Shown: positions 1-9,130, counted from the stretch's first letter. The stretch: DNA of 64,000 nucleotides from Streptomyces goshikiensis (GCF_014650555.1 NZ_BMVE01000006.1:124001-188000); one strand, 5' to 3'. Notes: generated from the sequence alone by a model not told the origin. Numbers and translations are program-made.

Positions 1-669
1 CTTGTTGCCCAGCTGGGCCGGCTCCTGGAGCCGGTGCTGGCCGAGTCCGCGACCGCTGCCGCGATCGTGCTGTTCACCGTGCTCGTACGGCTCGCCCTGC
101 ACCCGCTGAGCCGTGCGGCGTTCCGGGGCGCGACCCCGGTCGCCGGGTGCCTGCCGGTCCTGCTCCAGCTGCCGGTGTTCTTCGTCATGTACCAGGCGTT
201 CTCCTCCGCGGAGGTCGGCGGCGCGGCGAACGAGCTGCTCGGGCACCGGCTCTTCGCCGCGCCGCTCGGGGCCCGGTGGACCGAGGCCCTGGGGGACGGC
301 GGCCTGTTCGGAGCGCAGGGGCTGGTGTTCCTGGGGCTGTTCGCGGCGATCGGGGTCGTGGCCGCGTGGAGCGCGGTACGGGGGCGGCGCGCCGCGGCGA
401 ACGCCCCGGCCCCGGTGCTGCCCGCTGCCCTGGCCCCGGCCGGCAAGGGCGGGGCGGCGCCCGCGGTGAGCCCCGAGCAGGTGGAGGCGATGCGCAAGCT
501 GGGCGGCGTGCTGCCGCTGCTGTCGTTCGGGACACTGGTCACCGCCGCCGTGGTGCCGCTGGCCGCCGGGCTCTACCTGCTGACCACCACCGCCTGGTCG
601 GTGGCGGAGCGGGCCTGGCTCCAGCATCGCAAGGACCGCGCGGGCGAGGGCGTGCGTTCCAGTCTGTGA
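1..669 (+). CDS. YidC/Oxa1-family membrane insertase, 3' part
   Basis: The reading frame is open from the first base, so the gene begins before the window. The visible 222 residues contain several hydrophobic segments. The first includes a run like VLFTVLVRLALHPLSR, followed by a proline-rich turn and a segment ending LLQLPVFFVMYQAF, which is the typical layout of the YidC/Oxa1 core. Two more membrane segments and a basic C-terminus (AWLQHRKDRAG) follow. YidC proteins insert and fold proteins in the plasma membrane. Streptomycetes carry a main YidC next to rpmH and shorter paralogues. With no rnpA or rpmH neighbour here, a paralogue is likelier. The family assignment is fairly secure; the precise role is not. 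Confidence 0.75.
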   Translation, partial: LVAQLGRLLEPVLAESATAAAIVLFTVLVRLALHPLSRAAFRGATPVAGCLPVLLQLPVFFVMYQAFSSAEVGGAANELLGHRLFAAPLGARWTEALGDGGLFGAQGLVFLGLFAAIGVVAAWSAVRGRRAAANAPAPVLPAALAPAGKGGAAPAVSPEQVEAMRKLGGVLPLLSFGTLVTAAVVPLAAGLYLLTTTAWSVAERAWLQHRKDRAGEGVRSSL

Positions 670-684
670 ACAGGGTCTTGCGGA

Positions 685-709
685 TTGATCCGAGTTCTTG
701 GAGGATCAA
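685..709. promoter_or_regulatory. Inverted repeat upstream of the FAH gene
   Basis: TTGATCC at 685-691 and GGATCAA at 703-709 form a perfect 7-bp inverted repeat with an 11-bp spacer. It lies about 80 bp before the ATG at 791, in the only non-coding stretch between the insertase and the FAH gene. A dimeric repressor site is plausible, but no regulator can be assigned. Confidence 0.35.
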
Positions 710-790
710 CCAATCTCCGATGGCCGCAACCCATCGGCCGGCCCTGGGCACGCCCATGGGCCGACCACCCACGACCACGGGAGAACGCCC

Positions 791-1648
791 ATGAAGCTGC
801 TGCGTGTCGGACCGATCGGCGCCGAGCGCCCCGCGCTGCTCGACCAGGACGGCACCCTCCGAGACCTCTCCGCGCTGGTCACGGATGTGGACGGGACCCT
901 GCTCGCCGACGGCTCCGCGCTGTCCCGGGTACGGGAGGCGACCGAGTCCGGAGAGCTTCCGGTCCTCGACGCGGAGGGACTGCGCATCGGCGCCCCGGTC
1001 GGCCGGATCGGCAAGATCGTGGGCATCGGGCTGAACTACCACGGGCACGCGGCGGAGGTCGGCGCGCAGGCGCCGGCCGAGCCGATCCTGTTCCTGAAGG
1101 CCCCGGACACCGTGGTCGGCCCGGATGACACCGTGCTGATCCCGCGCGGCAGCGTGAAGACCGACTGGGAGGCCGAGCTCGGCGTCGTCATCGGTGCCAC
1201 CGCCCGCTACCTGGACTCCGCCGCGCAAGGTCTCGCGCACGTCGCCGGCTACGTACTGGCCAACGACGTCACGGAGCGCGCCTTCCAGAACGAGCGCGGC
1301 GGCACCTGGGACAAGGGCAAGAACTGCGAGACCTTCACCCCGCTCGGGCCGTGGCTGGTCACGGCCGACGAGGTACCGGACCCGCAGGCGCTGGACGTGC
1401 GGCTCTGGGTCAACGGCGAGCTCAGGCAGGACGGCCACACCTCGGACCAGATCTTCCCGGTCGGCGAGGTCGTGCGGTACCTGAGCCACTTCATGACCCT
1501 CCACCCCGGCGATGTCATCGTCACCGGCACCCCGGCCGGTGTGGCCGCGGGCCAGCCGGAGCCGAAGCCGTTCCTGCGGGCCGGCGCCGTCGTCGAGGTG
1601 GAGATCGAGGGCCTCGGCCGCCAGCGCCAGGAGTTCAAGAGCGCCTGA
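791..1648 (+). CDS. Fumarylacetoacetate hydrolase family protein
   Basis: A 285-residue enzyme of the FAH superfamily. These metal-dependent enzymes cleave or isomerise 2,4-dioxo or oxo-enoic acids. The N-terminal cap (MKLLRVGPIGAERPALLD) resembles the branch annotated as ureidoglycolate lyase or 2,4-diketo-3-deoxy-L-fuconate hydrolase. The catalytic barrel shows the expected metal ligands: E127 and E129 in DWEAELG, and D159 in ANDVTER. The FAH signature near the end is VTGTPAGV. The ATG at 791 is chosen because the conserved N-terminus starts there; an in-frame ATG at 698 would add 31 unlike residues. The convergent neighbour is a sugar-type dehydrogenase with a ROK regulator, so a sugar-acid substrate is a reasonable guess but unproven. 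Confidence 0.85.
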   Translation: MKLLRVGPIGAERPALLDQDGTLRDLSALVTDVDGTLLADGSALSRVREATESGELPVLDAEGLRIGAPVGRIGKIVGIGLNYHGHAAEVGAQAPAEPILFLKAPDTVVGPDDTVLIPRGSVKTDWEAELGVVIGATARYLDSAAQGLAHVAGYVLANDVTERAFQNERGGTWDKGKNCETFTPLGPWLVTADEVPDPQALDVRLWVNGELRQDGHTSDQIFPVGEVVRYLSHFMTLHPGDVIVTGTPAGVAAGQPEPKPFLRAGAVVEVEIEGLGRQRQEFKSA

Positions 1649-1718
1649 CGGGCCGTCCGGCGCCCCGGGGGGTCGCGCCGGCGTTCGCGTCGGCGCGGTT
1701 CAGGCGCCGCGACGCGAG

Positions 1719-1765
1719 GGGTGAGGGGGCGGGGCCGCCGGGGGAGCGGCGCCGGCCCCTCACCC
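1719..1765. terminator. Convergent terminator hairpin
   Basis: GGGTGAGGGG (1719-1728) pairs perfectly with CCCCTCACCC (1756-1765); further GC pairing is possible inside the loop. It sits between the convergent FAH and Gfo/Idh genes and can serve both strands. Confidence 0.7.
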
Positions 1766-1771
1766 GTCGTG

Positions 1772-2887
1772 CTACGCCCCGTCGGCGCGCAGGTCCACGC
1801 TCACCCCGTCGCGCGAGGAGATCCGCGCCGCCTCCAGCACCGCCAGGCAGCGCGCCGCCTCGCGCGCGCCCACCGGGGCCGGCCCGCCCTCGCGCAGGGC
1901 CGCCGCCACCGCCGCGTAGTACGCCGGGTAGTCGCCCGCGAGGGTCGGCACCGGTGTCCCGCCTCCGGTCAGCGGGGACTCCCCGGAGCCGATCCGCCCC
2001 CACAGGTGCTCCGGCTCCTCGCCCCACGGCTGGTCCGAACCCGCGCCGGGGCCCGGCCGCAGCCCGTCGCGCAGGGCGGCCTCCTGCGGGTCGAGGCCGT
2101 ACTTCACGTAGCCCGCGCGGGAGCCGAGTGCGCGGAAGCGGGGGCCGAGCTGGGCGGTGGTCGCGCTGACGTAGAGGTGCGAGCGTACCCCGCTCGCGTG
2201 GGTGAGGGCGATGAAGGTGTCGTCGTCGGTCTCGGCGCCCGGACGGCGGACGTCGGCCTCCGCGTAGACCCGTACCGCCGGCCCGAACAGCACCAGTGCC
2301 TGGTCCACGACGTGGCTGCCGAGGTCGTACAGCAGACCGCCGATCTCCTCCGGGGCGCCGGACTCGCGCCAGCCGCCCTTCAGCTGCGGCCGCCACCGCT
2401 CGAAGCGGGACTCGAAGCGCTGGATCTCGCCGAGCTCGCCGTCCGCGATGAGCCGGCGCAGGGTGAGGAAGTCGTTGTCCCAGCGGCGGTTCTGGAAGAC
2501 GGAGAGGAAGGTCCCGGTCCGCTCGGAGAGGTCGGCGAGCGCGTCGGCCTCGGCCGCGGTGGCGGCGAGCGGCTTGTCCACGACGACGGGGACACCGGCG
2601 GTGAGGGCGGCGGTGGCCAGGGGGACGTGGGTCTTGTTGGGGGACGCGATGACGACGAGGTCCACGCGCGGGCCCGGCCCCTCCCACAGCTCGGTGGCGT
2701 CGGCCGCGATCCGGACGCCGGGGTGGGCCTCGCGCGCCTGGGCCTGGCGGCCGGGGTCGGAGGTGACGACCGTGTCGAGGACGAGCCCGGGGGTGGCGGT
2801 GACCAGGGGGGCGTGGAAGACGGAACCAGCGAGTCCGTAGCCGACGAGGCCGACGCGGAGGGGGGTACCGGGGGCGATGGCGTTCAT
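1772..2887 (-). CDS. Gfo/Idh/MocA family oxidoreductase
   Basis: A 371-residue NAD(P)-dependent sugar-type dehydrogenase. The Rossmann fold starts at residue 11 with RVGLVGYGLAG. The family's (E/D)KP motif is DKP at about residues 104-106, followed by a loop ending SVFQNRRWDNDFLTLRR, which resembles YdgJ-type members acting on sugars or inositols. The start is the ATG at 2885-2887. The gene is divergent from a ROK repressor, and an almost perfect palindrome begins only 7 bp upstream of this start codon, so it is probably that regulator's target. The substrate cannot be read from the sequence. Confidence 0.85.
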   Translation of the reverse strand: MNAIAPGTPLRVGLVGYGLAGSVFHAPLVTATPGLVLDTVVTSDPGRQAQAREAHPGVRIAADATELWEGPGPRVDLVVIASPNKTHVPLATAALTAGVPVVVDKPLAATAAEADALADLSERTGTFLSVFQNRRWDNDFLTLRRLIADGELGEIQRFESRFERWRPQLKGGWRESGAPEEIGGLLYDLGSHVVDQALVLFGPAVRVYAEADVRRPGAETDDDTFIALTHASGVRSHLYVSATTAQLGPRFRALGSRAGYVKYGLDPQEAALRDGLRPGPGAGSDQPWGEEPEHLWGRIGSGESPLTGGGTPVPTLAGDYPAYYAAVAAALREGGPAPVGAREAARCLAVLEAARISSRDGVSVDLRADGA

Positions 2888-2893
2888 GGCTCT

Positions 2894-2918
2894 ACTTTGG
2901 CAACAGCGTTGCTTAAGT
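2894..2918. promoter_or_regulatory. Palindromic operator between Gfo/Idh and ROK genes
   Basis: The dyad is centred on base 2906. ACTT (2894-2897) pairs with AAGT (2915-2918), and GCAAC (2900-2904) pairs with GTTGC (2908-2912). Only two pairs between them are mismatched. ROK repressors of the NagC/XylR type bind long dyads of this kind. The position between divergent starts suggests it controls both the oxidoreductase and the regulator. Confidence 0.7.
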
Positions 2919-2942
2919 GCAAGGAGGGTGGAAAATGGGCGG

Positions 2943-4097
2943 GTGGACACGGTCAGCAAGGCGATCACGGCGAATACGGCGACGGCGAACGGCGGGGTGC
3001 GCGGTGGGGTGCGCGGTGGGGTGCGTGGCGGGGTGCGCGGCGGGGTCAACCTGCCCGCGCTGCGCGGGCACAACGACGCGCTGGTGCTCCACCTGCTGCG
3101 CGGGGCCGGGCCGTCGGGGCTGGGGCGGTCGGAGCTGGCGGAGCGTACGGGGCTGACGCCGCAGGCCGTCAGCAAGATCACGGCGCGGCTGCGCGGCGAG
3201 GGGCTGGTGGCGGAGGCCGGCCGGGGCGCGTCGACCGGGGGCAAGCCGCGGACGCTGCTGCGGCTGGTGCCGGAGGCGCGGTGCGCGGTGGGGGCGCACA
3301 TCGACCGCGACGAGCTGCGGGTGGTCCGGGTGGACCTGGCCGGCCGCGTCACCGCCGACTGGCGGGAGCCGCTGGACTTCGGCGCCGGGCCGGGGGTGGT
3401 CCTCGACGCGGTGGCGGACGCGGTCGTACGGGCCTTCGCGCACCCGGAGTCCGGTGCGGGGCCGTCGCCGGTGCTGGGGGTGGGCATCGCAGCGCCGGGC
3501 CCGCTCGACTGGCGGACCGGGGTGCTGGGGCGGGTGACGGGGTTCCCGGAGTGGGAGGGGTTCCCGTTGCGGGAGGAGCTGGCGGGGCGGTTGGGGGTGG
3601 CGGTGGTCTTGGACAAGGACACGAACGCGGGTGTGGGCGCGGCCGACGGGGGCGGGGATTTCGGGGCCTCGGTGTACCTCCACGTCGGCACCGGGCTCGG
3701 GGCGGGACTGCGGCTGAACGGTGAGGTGTACCGGGGGGTGCGGTCGGCGGCCGGGGAGTTCGGGCACCAGGTGCTGATGCTGGACGGGCCGGTGTGCCGG
3801 TGCGGGGGGCGGGGGTGCGTGGAGGTGCTGTGCCTGGACGCGGTGGCGCGGGGGGACCTGGCGGAGGCGGCGCGGGTGCTGGGGGAAGCGGCGGCGAACC
3901 TGGTCGCGCTGCTGGACGTGGACCGGGTGGTGCTGGGCGGGCGCGTCGTGGAGGCGGCGGCGGGGGTGTTCGTGGAGGGCGTCGCGGGGGCGCTGGCGGG
4001 GCGGGGGGCCGTCGCGACCGTTGCCCTGGCCGGGCGGGGGGTGGCCGAAGGGGCGGCGGAGCTGGTCCTGGGCCCGTTCTTCGGCCGCCCGGCCTGA
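2943..4097 (+). CDS. ROK family transcriptional regulator
   Basis: About 384 residues. A winged helix (roughly residues 40-95; helix SELAERTGLTPQAVSKITARL) is followed by a ROK sugar-kinase-like domain with the zinc-binding signature CRCGGRGCVE. ROK regulators sense sugars or sugar phosphates and usually repress neighbouring catabolic genes; the divergent Gfo/Idh gene is the obvious target. The start is uncertain: GTG at 2943 lies 15 bases after AAGGAGG (2921-2927), a long spacing, and GTG 2928 overlaps that site. The N-terminus before the helix is odd, with a (GGVR)4 repeat encoded by 12-bp tandem units. Confidence 0.85.
   Translation: MDTVSKAITANTATANGGVRGGVRGGVRGGVRGGVNLPALRGHNDALVLHLLRGAGPSGLGRSELAERTGLTPQAVSKITARLRGEGLVAEAGRGASTGGKPRTLLRLVPEARCAVGAHIDRDELRVVRVDLAGRVTADWREPLDFGAGPGVVLDAVADAVVRAFAHPESGAGPSPVLGVGIAAPGPLDWRTGVLGRVTGFPEWEGFPLREELAGRLGVAVVLDKDTNAGVGAADGGGDFGASVYLHVGTGLGAGLRLNGEVYRGVRSAAGEFGHQVLMLDGPVCRCGGRGCVEVLCLDAVARGDLAEAARVLGEAAANLVALLDVDRVVLGGRVVEAAAGVFVEGVAGALAGRGAVATVALAGRGVAEGAAELVLGPFFGRPA
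2991..3047 (+). repeat. 12-bp tandem repeat encoding GGVR units
   Basis: Nearly five copies of a 12-bp unit of the form GGYGGGGTGCGY, in frame with the ROK regulator, give GGVR repeated four times and then GGVN. Copies differ only at third positions or by one transition, which suggests recent slippage. Length changes would keep the frame. Confidence 0.85.
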
Positions 4098-4562
4098 CCC
4101 TGGGCGGGGCCGCCTCGCGTCTTCCGCCCGGCTGGTTGGCCGGGTGCGGCGCCGTTGCCGGGGGCCAGCCCCCGGACCCCCGCGCCTCAAACGCCGGCGA
4201 GGCTGGATTTGGTGGGCGTCCGTGCCTGGGTTCGGCCCCGAGCCCCCGCGCCTCAAACGCCGGCGGGGCTGGATTTGGCGGGCGTCCGTGCCTGGGTTCG
4301 GCCCCGGGCCCTCGCGCCTCAAGCGCCGGCTCGGCGGGGGGTGGGGTGCGCCGATCAGGCGTAAAGGGAGGGTGGGGTGGGCGTGGTGGGGTGGGGGTGG
4401 GGAGGGGGCGTGGGAGGGTGCGGGCAAGGCCGGGGTGATCTTCATTTCGTCATATCGGTTGTGTGGTGTCCCATGGGTATTTGGCCCGTTGTGTGGTCGG
4501 CGGGCCCCCGGTCCCGGTTGTTTCGAAACGTCCATCGTCCGGCGAGCAAGCGAAGGTCTTCC
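4098..4562. other. Non-coding region holding a 66-bp tandem repeat
   Basis: 465 bases between the ROK regulator and the LAXTG protein gene. No reading frame has coding character; the apparent frames simply translate the repeat. The left half contains the 66-bp repeat described separately. The right half is a G-rich tract followed by a less GC-rich stretch (about 4435-4520) that probably holds the promoter of the next gene. Confidence 0.7.
4175..4340. repeat. 66-bp tandem repeat, about 2.4 copies
   Basis: The core CGCGCCTCAAACGCCGGC begins at 4181 and recurs at 4247 and, with changes, at 4313: an exact 66-bp period. Copies one and two differ at a handful of bases, while the third is truncated and diverged. 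From memory, the core CCTCAAACGCCGGCG is a common intergenic element in Streptomyces. Here it has been tandemly amplified. Confidence 0.85.
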
Positions 4563-5300
4563 ATGCGACTGCGCAAAGCCCTTGCCCTCTCGGCCGTCCT
4601 CTCCGGCGTCCTCCTCGCCGCCACCGCGCCCGGCGCCGCCGCGGACATCGGTACCGGCGGCGGCGCCCGGCCCGCGCCCGCGTTGCCCTCGCGGGCGCAG
4701 GCCAGCTGCGGGGACGGGAAGAACACCGCGTTCCCCATCGGGGCGCGGATCCGCGGCGGCCCGGCCGTCTACCGGACCGGCGGCGGGGCGCAGACCTGGT
4801 TCCTGGACCTGACCAACACCACCGGCTCCGCCTGCACCGCCATCCACCCGGTCGTCGTGTTCACCGACAAGGCCCACGCCCTGCGCCCCGCCCACCTCCG
4901 GATGGAGTTCGAGGCCCCCGGCGGCAGCTTCCCCGTCAGTCTGGAGCGGACCGACCGCGACGAGATCGTCGCCGTGTTCGACGGCGGCGACGCCTTCCCC
5001 GGCTTCTCCGTCGGCGCCGGCGGCTCGCTGACCGTCAAGGTGCGCCTCGCGTTCTCCCCCGACGCCCCGCACGGCGAGGTCGTCGCCGACGCCGCGCTCG
5101 TCCAGCGCAAGGGCGACGACGGCGACTGGGTCGGCGAGGCCGGCGGCTACCGGTTCTCGGTCGAGGGCCCGGACGAGGAGGCGGGCGAGGCGGGGGCCCT
5201 GGCCCACACCGGGCACCGCGAGTGGGCGTACGGGAGCGCCGCCCTCGCCGCCCTCGCCGCCGGCGGCGGGCTGCTGCTCGGGGCGCGCCGCCTGCGCTGA
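4563..5300 (+). CDS. Exported surface protein with LAXTG sorting signal
   Basis: A 245-residue protein with a Sec signal peptide (RLRKALALSAVLSGVLLAATAPGAAA) and a folded middle of about 150 residues. The C-terminal cell-wall sorting signal is LAHTG, then a hydrophobic stretch (AYGSAALAALAAGGGLLLGA), then an RRLR tail. LAXTG is the motif recognised by class E sortases of Streptomyces. The middle contains WFLDLTNTTG followed by a two-cysteine segment and predicted beta strands, and the function of this domain is not recognisable. No class E sortase gene is in the window. The start is the ATG at 4563. Confidence 0.8.
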   Translation: MRLRKALALSAVLSGVLLAATAPGAAADIGTGGGARPAPALPSRAQASCGDGKNTAFPIGARIRGGPAVYRTGGGAQTWFLDLTNTTGSACTAIHPVVVFTDKAHALRPAHLRMEFEAPGGSFPVSLERTDRDEIVAVFDGGDAFPGFSVGAGGSLTVKVRLAFSPDAPHGEVVADAALVQRKGDDGDWVGEAGGYRFSVEGPDEEAGEAGALAHTGHREWAYGSAALAALAAGGGLLLGARRLR

Positions 5301-5333
5301 TCCCCGTTCACCCGGCCCGCGTAAGGTCCGAGC

Positions 5334-6098
5334 GTGGAAGAACAGATCCAGCCTCACCGCCCCGGCTCGCCCGTCCGTTCCGGCATCCCCGAACACGGCC
5401 GCGTCCCGAAGTACTACGCCGTCAAGGCCCGCATCGCGGAGCTCCTCGACGAACTCGGCGAGGGCGGCCTGCTCCCCACCGAGCGCGACCTCGCCGAGCG
5501 GTACGAGGTGTCCCGCGAGACCGTACGGCAGGCCCTGCGCGAGCTGCTCCTGGAGGGACGGCTGCGCCGCGCCGGGCGGGGCACCGTCGTCGCGGGGCCG
5601 AAGCTGGAGCAGCCGCTGGCGCTGGCGAGCTACACCGAGGGCGTGCGCCGCCAGGGCCGCCGCCCCGGCCGGAACCTGATCGGCCTGGAGCGGTTCCCGT
5701 GCCCGCCGGAGCTGGCCCGGGGCATCGGGGCGGAGGCGGGCGAGCCCGTCTGGCACCTGGAGCGCGTCCTGCTGGCCGACGACGAGCGGGTCGGCCTGGA
5801 GAGCACGTACATCCGGGTGGCCCGGGCGCCCCGCCTGGACCGCGATTTCCAGCCGGATTCCTCCTTCTACGGCTACCTCCGCGACAGCCTCGGCATTTCC
5901 TTCGGGGACGCGGACGAGAAGCTGGAGACCGTACTGGCCACCCCGCGCGAGGCCCTGCTGATCGGCACCCCGCCGGCCCTGCCGATGCTCCTGATCCACC
6001 GTTTCTCGCGGGATCAGGACCGCCGTCCCCTGGAGCGGGTGCGTTCGCTTTATCGTGGGGACCGGTTCAGTTTCACGACCCACCTGAGGCCCGAGTAG
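5334..6098 (+). CDS. GntR/HutC family regulator of the phosphonate genes
   Basis: 254 residues, GTG start, 33 bp after the preceding stop. The N-terminal winged helix contains LLPTERDLAERYEVSRETVRQAL, the GntR signature. The C-terminal two thirds (about residues 95-250) is a UTRA effector domain ending LIHRFSRDQDRRPLERVRSLYRGDRFSF. HutC-type regulators such as PhnF and DasR bind TGGTNTANACCA-like dyads and sense phosphorylated or phosphonate ligands. It directly precedes a seven-gene aminophosphonate cluster, and a GGGTCTAGTCC dyad sits in the following promoter. The natural inference is local repression relieved by an aminophosphonate. Confidence 0.85.
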   Translation: MEEQIQPHRPGSPVRSGIPEHGRVPKYYAVKARIAELLDELGEGGLLPTERDLAERYEVSRETVRQALRELLLEGRLRRAGRGTVVAGPKLEQPLALASYTEGVRRQGRRPGRNLIGLERFPCPPELARGIGAEAGEPVWHLERVLLADDERVGLESTYIRVARAPRLDRDFQPDSSFYGYLRDSLGISFGDADEKLETVLATPREALLIGTPPALPMLLIHRFSRDQDRRPLERVRSLYRGDRFSFTTHLRPE

Positions 6099-6158
6099 CA
6101 GGGCGCAGGCCACCCCAAAACCAATGAAAAGGGGCGCAATGTCATCACGAAAAGATAA

Positions 6159-6172
6159 CGGGTCTAGTCCAA
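6159..6172. promoter_or_regulatory. Putative GntR operator before the phosphonate operon
   Basis: CGGGTCTAGTCCAA is a near dyad of the HutC-subfamily type (compare the M. smegmatis PhnF site TGGTATAGACCA and the DasR site TGGTCTAGACCA). It lies 75 bp upstream of the FAD oxidoreductase start, in the only sizeable gap of the cluster. Confidence 0.6.
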
Positions 6173-6246
6173 GCGTTGGGGGCTGTTCACCGGCCCGTTG
6201 CCACCCCGATCCCCTCGGGACACGGGCCGCGCCCACCGTGGACGCC

Positions 6247-7368
6247 GTGAGAGTCATAGTCGTCGGAGGCGGCGTGGTCGGCACCATGCACGCCTGGCAA
6301 GCAGTCGAACGCGGCCACGAGGTCGTCCAGATCGAGCGAGAAGCGGAGGCCCGCGGCGCGTCGCTGCGCAATTTCGGCCAGATCTGGGTCAGCGGGCGTG
6401 CCGGGGGCGAGGAGCTCGACACCGCCCTGCGGGCCCGTGAGCTGTGGGAGCGCATCGGAGCGGAGGTGCCCGGCCTGGGCTTCCGCGCCATCGGCTCCCT
6501 CACCCCGGTGCGCACCGCCCGCGAGTACGCGGTCGCCGAGGCGGCCGTCGCCCGCCCGGACGCCGCCGCCCGCGGCTACAAACTGGTCACCGCCGCGGAG
6601 GCGCGGGAGATCAACCCGGCCCTGCGCGGCACCTTCGAAGCCGCCCTGTGGTGCGAGCGGGACGCGGCCGTCGAACCGCGCACCGCCCAGCTCCACCTGC
6701 GCGAGGCACTGCGCGCCACCGGCCGGTACACCTTCCTCCCCGGACGCGAGGTCCGCGAGGTCGTCGGCCCCGGCGCCGTCCGCGACGACCACGGTGACGT
6801 CCACCGCGGCGACGCCGTCGTCCTCGCCACCGGCGCCTGGCTGTCCGGCCTGGTCCGCGAGCTGGTCCCCGAGCTGCCCGTGCGCCGCGTCCGGCTCCAG
6901 ATGATGCAGACCGCCCCGCTCGGCGAGCCGCTGACCACCTCGGTCGCCGACGCCGACAGCTTCCGCTACTACCCGGCGTACCGGAGCGGAGCCCTCGACG
7001 AGCTCAACGCCGAGCAGGCACAGGCGCCGACCGCCGCCGCGCACAAGATGCAGCTCCTGATGGTCCAGCGCCTGGACGGCGGACTGACCATCGGCGACAC
7101 CCACGAATACGAGCACCCCTTCGCGTTCGACACCCTCGAAGACCCCTACGAGCACCTCACCGAGGTGGTCGAGTCCTTCCTGGGCCGCCCCCTGCCGAAG
7201 ATCCGGCACCGCTGGGCGGGCGTGTACGCGCAGTGCACCGACACCACCCGCGTCGTCCACCGCCAGCAGGTGGCCGACGGCGTCTGGCTGGTGACCGGAC
7301 CCGGCGGGCGCGGGATGACCTGCTCGCCCGCCATAGCCGAGACCACCGCGAACGAACTGGGCTGGTAA
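6247..7368 (+). CDS. FAD-dependent oxidoreductase of phosphonate catabolism
   Basis: A 373-residue DAO-family flavoenzyme of the TIGR03364 type, which recurs in phosphonate clusters. The FAD-binding Rossmann motif is at the very start (RVIVVGGGVVGTMHA), followed by GASLRNFGQIW and, near the C-terminus, GPGGRGMTCSPAIAE. Relatives are reported to oxidise 2-aminoethylphosphonate derivatives such as N-alkylated forms, yielding phosphonoacetaldehyde. The GTG at 6247 is chosen because it places the dinucleotide fold at residue 2; an in-frame ATG at 6124 would add 41 residues and run over the operator. The phosphonatase-like gene follows 5 bp downstream. Confidence 0.85.
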   Translation: MRVIVVGGGVVGTMHAWQAVERGHEVVQIEREAEARGASLRNFGQIWVSGRAGGEELDTALRARELWERIGAEVPGLGFRAIGSLTPVRTAREYAVAEAAVARPDAAARGYKLVTAAEAREINPALRGTFEAALWCERDAAVEPRTAQLHLREALRATGRYTFLPGREVREVVGPGAVRDDHGDVHRGDAVVLATGAWLSGLVRELVPELPVRRVRLQMMQTAPLGEPLTTSVADADSFRYYPAYRSGALDELNAEQAQAPTAAAHKMQLLMVQRLDGGLTIGDTHEYEHPFAFDTLEDPYEHLTEVVESFLGRPLPKIRHRWAGVYAQCTDTTRVVHRQQVADGVWLVTGPGGRGMTCSPAIAETTANELGW

Positions 7369-7373
7369 AAGAG

Positions 7374-8080
7374 ATGACCGACACCACCGCCAACACCGCC
7401 AACACGCTGATCGTCCTCGACATGGCCGGCACCACCGTCGCCGACGGCGGCCTCGTCGAGCGCGCCTTCGAGCGCGCCGCCGAACGCCTCGGCGTCGAGC
7501 CCGGCAGCGCCGACCACGCCGCCAAGCTCCAGTACGTCCGCGACACCATGGGCGAGTCGAAGATCTCGGTCTTCCGCCACCTCTTCGGTACGGAGGAACT
7601 CGCCCGGCGCGCCAACTCCGCCTTCGAGCAGGCCTACGGGGAGCTCGTCGACGGCGGCCTGATCGCCCCGATACCCGGCGCCCGCGAGGCCATCGAGAAG
7701 CTCCGCGCCGAAGGCCGCACCGTCGTCCTGACCACCGGCTTCGCCCGCGTCACCCAGGACGCCCTCCTCGACGCCCTCGGCTGGCAGGGGCTGGCCGACC
7801 TGACGCTGTGCCCCGCCGACACGGGCGGCCGCGGCCGCCCGTACCCCGACATGGTGCTCGCCGCGTTCCTGCGCACCGGCGCCGCCGCCGACGTCCGCGA
7901 GGTCGTGGTGGCGGGCGACACGGCGTACGACATGCTCAGCGGCCGCCGCGCCGGAGCCGGGATCGTGGCCGGCGTCCTCACCGGCGCCCACGGCCGCGAG
8001 ACCCTCGACGAGCACGGCGCGACCCACGTCCTCGCCTCCATCGCCGACCTCCCCGCGCTGCTGGCAGGGGAGCCCGGCGC

Positions 8081-8084
<4 letters not shown>
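7374..8084 (+). CDS. HAD-family phosphonatase-like hydrolase
   Basis: 236 residues, TIGR03351-like. HAD motif I is DMAGTTV (nucleophile Asp then Ala/Thr, as in phosphonoacetaldehyde hydrolase and its relatives). Motif II is LTTGF and the C-terminal acidic motif is VAGDTAYDML. PhnX itself has a cap lysine that forms a Schiff base with phosphonoacetaldehyde. Whether a lysine here is equivalent cannot be judged by eye. The inferred role is C-P cleavage of an aldehyde made by the preceding FAD enzyme. The next gene's GTG overlaps this stop codon. Confidence 0.8.

Positions 8085-9122
<1,038 letters not shown>

Positions 9123-9130
<8 letters not shown>

Noticed and set aside
881..906. HAD-like DVDGTL motif at the N-terminus of the FAH protein
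   Set aside because: It falls within the FAH-family cap region, and no other HAD motif follows. The metal ligands of FAH enzymes are present instead.
4175..4340. Possible CRISPR or small repetitive coding gene
   Set aside because: Direct 66-bp tandem copies without spacers; the frames across it have no ribosome site and only translate the repeat.
2913..6515. A 1200-codon open frame on the minus strand
   Set aside because: It runs antisense across the ROK, LAXTG, GntR and part of the FAD genes, has no motif, and is a product of high GC content.
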